From Acidimicrobiia bacterium (GTDB lineage Bacteria > Actinomycetota > Acidimicrobiia > IMCC26256 > PALSA-555): a stretch of DNA of 7,051 nt. Each line of letters starts with the position of its first letter. The stretch's first letter is position 1. The position numbers were made by a program, and so were the translations under genes. Location of the stretch: NCBI GenBank assembly GCA_022865365.1, contig JALHSW010000522.1, positions 1 through 7,051 of the forward strand. The letters are read 5' to 3'. This document shows positions 5,649 through 7,051 of the stretch, in pieces. The notes beneath the pieces were generated by a model. The model did no database searches and was not told where the DNA came from. It saw only the letters and a list, made by a program, of their open reading frames with translations.

Positions 5649-6863
5649 ATGGACTCGGCTCTCGTCGAGCGCCTCGAGGCCGAGATGGCCTACGAAGCGA
5701 CACGCACCGCGCCTCCGCCGGGGTTCCCGGCGCTCGCCGACCTGCCGCTCACCCGCTACACCGACGAGAGGTTCTACGAGCTCGAGCGTGACCATCTCTG
5801 GTCGCGGGCGTGGCTGTTCGCGGTGCATGCGTCGGAGCTGCCCGAGCCGGGCGACTACCGGCTCATCGACATCGTGGGTGCGCCCCTGCTCGTCGTGCGG
5901 GGCGACGACGGCGAGATCCGTGCGTTCTTCAACTCCTGTCGACACCGCGGCGCGCCGGTCGTGCGCCAGGATGCCGGCAACGCGCGACTGCTCACCTGCC
6001 AGTACCACTCGTGGACGTATGACCTCGCCGGGAACCTCGTGCAGGTGCCCGACGAGTGCGACTTCGTCGGGCTCTGCCGCGAGGACCGCGGCCTCGTGCC
6101 CGTCCGTTGCGAAGCGTGGGGCGACTTCGTGTTCGTGAACCGCGACCCCGATGCCATCACGCTGCTCGAGTGGCTCGCGCCGATCCCGGACGAGCTTCCC
6201 GAGCTCGTGCAACAGCCGTGGCGCTGCATCGGCCGCACCGAGTCGATCATCGCGTGCAACTGGAAGGTCACCGCCGAGGCGTTCCTCGAGGTGTACCACC
6301 TGCGCACGATCCATCCCAAGACCGTGAACAAGCTCCTCGATCACAAAGCGTCGACCATGGGGCTCCTTGCGAACGGGCACACCCGCATGGTGACGAAGTT
6401 GCGGGACGCGGTGATCGAGCAGGGCGGAATCTCCCTGGGCCTCCCGACCTCGCCGGAGATGGGTGAGATCTTCCGCACCACCAACACGGCCTACGGCCTG
6501 TTCCCGAACCTCATCGCTCCCATCGACGTGGTCGGCTTCCCCATGCTCGTGTTCTGGCCGATCGACATCCGCACCACTCGCCTCGAGCTGGTGTGGCTCG
6601 CGTGCGACTGGGGCGACGGCGAGCGCCCGGCCGCGTGGGACGCGCTCCTCGCCGGCTTCACAGCGGTGATGGAGGAGGATGAGCGCAACATGGCGCCGAT
6701 CCAGCGTTCCATCGAGGCCGCCGCGCACGGCGGTGTGCCGCTCAACTACCAGGAGCGACGCATCCAGCACTTCCATGCCTGGATCGACCGCCACATCGGC
6801 GTCGAGCGCATCCCGGAGGAGCTGCGCGTCCCCGACACGCTCGCCGACCTGGTCGAGCGCTGA
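5649..6863 (+). CDS. Rieske non-haem iron oxygenase, alpha (catalytic) subunit
   Basis: A 404-residue ring-hydroxylating-type oxygenase alpha subunit, full length for the family. The N-terminal Rieske domain (about residues 50-160) binds a [2Fe-2S] cluster through C97, H99, C117 and H120 (CRH, 17 residues, then CQYH). The catalytic domain contains NWKVTAEAFLEVYHLRTIHP (204-223): H217 and H222 are the mononuclear iron ligands, E214 is the residue that usually bridges electron transfer from the neighbouring Rieske centre, and D344 in MEEDER is the likely third iron ligand. Such enzymes use O2 and electrons from a reductase or ferredoxin to hydroxylate or demethylate aromatic, terpenoid, steroid or quaternary-amine substrates; the sequence does not fix the substrate. 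No beta subunit, ferredoxin or reductase gene is in the window, so it is probably a homo-oligomeric alpha-only enzyme with redox partners elsewhere. It sits between NIPSNAP and VOC genes in one operon. Confidence 0.93.
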   Translation: MDSALVERLEAEMAYEATRTAPPPGFPALADLPLTRYTDERFYELERDHLWSRAWLFAVHASELPEPGDYRLIDIVGAPLLVVRGDDGEIRAFFNSCRHRGAPVVRQDAGNARLLTCQYHSWTYDLAGNLVQVPDECDFVGLCREDRGLVPVRCEAWGDFVFVNRDPDAITLLEWLAPIPDELPELVQQPWRCIGRTESIIACNWKVTAEAFLEVYHLRTIHPKTVNKLLDHKASTMGLLANGHTRMVTKLRDAVIEQGGISLGLPTSPEMGEIFRTTNTAYGLFPNLIAPIDVVGFPMLVFWPIDIRTTRLELVWLACDWGDGERPAAWDALLAGFTAVMEEDERNMAPIQRSIEAAAHGGVPLNYQERRIQHFHAWIDRHIGVERIPEELRVPDTLADLVER

Positions 6864-6864
6864 G

Positions 6865-7051
6865 ATGCCGGGCACCGAGATGCGGGCACCGCTGGAAGTC
6901 GGGATCTGTGTTGTCGACCTCGACCGGATGGTCGAGTTCTACGTCGCCGGGCTCGGCTGCACCGAGCAGATGCGATTCCCGATCCCGACCATGGTCGCGG
7001 CCCCCACCGGCATGGGGCCCGACGGCTTCGAAATGGCCTGGCTCCAGACCC
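6865..7051 (+). CDS. VOC-superfamily protein (glyoxalase / extradiol dioxygenase fold), 5' part
   Basis: The first 62 residues of a protein cut by the right edge. The segment LEVGICVVDLDRMVEFYVAGLGC is the classic opening beta-alpha motif of a vicinal-oxygen-chelate module (hydrophobic strand, VxDLxxMxxFY helix, then LGC), followed by strand residues EQMRFPIPTMVA and a later strand FEMAWLQ. VOC enzymes include glyoxalases, extradiol ring-cleavage dioxygenases, epimerases and resistance proteins; the metal ligands that would tell them apart lie mostly beyond the edge. The ATG at 6865 follows the oxygenase stop by one base (TGAGATG) and has no strong ribosome binding site, indicating coupled translation; ATG 6880 is an alternative start. 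A ring-cleavage or related role beside the Rieske oxygenase is attractive but only inferred. Confidence 0.82.
   Translation, partial: MPGTEMRAPLEVGICVVDLDRMVEFYVAGLGCTEQMRFPIPTMVAAPTGMGPDGFEMAWLQT

Noticed and set aside
6276..6281. Alanine at position 211 of the oxygenase, where many relatives have Asn before the iron-ligand histidines.
   Set aside because: The EAF form is a familiar variant among Rieske oxygenases, and the metal ligands and bridging glutamate are intact, so it does not suggest inactivity.
5625..6875. A long minus-strand open frame opposite the Rieske gene.
   Set aside because: Long antisense frames are expected in DNA of this GC content. The plus strand encodes an unmistakable full-length oxygenase.
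1..7051. CRISPR arrays, tRNA or rRNA genes, transposases, integrases or phage genes.
   Set aside because: I looked for short regular repeats, cloverleaf-like segments and recombinase motifs and saw none. The only repeats are the SnoaL copies.

Overview
The window is GC-rich DNA, apparently from an actinomycete-like bacterium. The support is a probable F420-dependent luciferase-like oxidoreductase, a class III cyclase fused to a large P-loop ATPase of the kind common in mycobacteria and relatives, a leaderless-type promoter, and strong G/C bias at third codon positions. An Acidimicrobiia or Mycobacteriales-type host is plausible, but this is inference; no taxonomic marker gene is present.

Layout from left to right. 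(1) 2-577 is the 3' part of an LLM-class oxidoreductase gene, overlapping by ATGA with an intact SnoaL/NTF2-fold gene (574-1035). (2) A small gene of unknown function follows (1109-1621) with its own good ribosome binding site. (3) Convergent to it, with only 9 bp between stop codons, lies a 1106-residue adenylate cyclase/AAA-type ATPase/helical-repeat protein on the minus strand (1631-4951). (4) The gap 4952-5316 has no intact gene. It holds a weak possible promoter for the cyclase, a truncated and internally deleted second copy of the SnoaL gene (about 5031-5261), and a palindrome plus -10 box immediately before the next gene. (5) A plus-strand operon begins at 5317: a NIPSNAP-family protein, a Rieske non-haem iron oxygenase alpha subunit, and the start of a VOC (glyoxalase/extradiol dioxygenase fold) protein that runs off the right edge.

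The two plus-strand blocks look like parts of a catabolic or tailoring gene set: flavin/F420 oxidoreductase, SnoaL-like isomerase or hydrolase, NIPSNAP, ring-hydroxylating-type oxygenase and VOC enzyme. The substrate cannot be read from the sequence. The cyclase could provide cAMP signalling linked to an ATP-dependent sensor module, but nothing in the window ties it to the catabolic genes except position.

The most notable structure is the pair of SnoaL copies flanking the roughly 4 kb hypothetical-plus-cyclase segment. They share a 77-bp perfect direct repeat (905-981 and 5146-5222), while the rest of the second copy is diverged and has lost 84 bp in frame. This suggests an ancestral tandem duplication later split or overwritten, and locally homogenised. 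The second notable structure is the perfect palindrome TGACCGGTCA just upstream of a TATGCT box placed correctly for a leaderless mRNA starting at the NIPSNAP ATG. I see no strong sign of a wholly new system.
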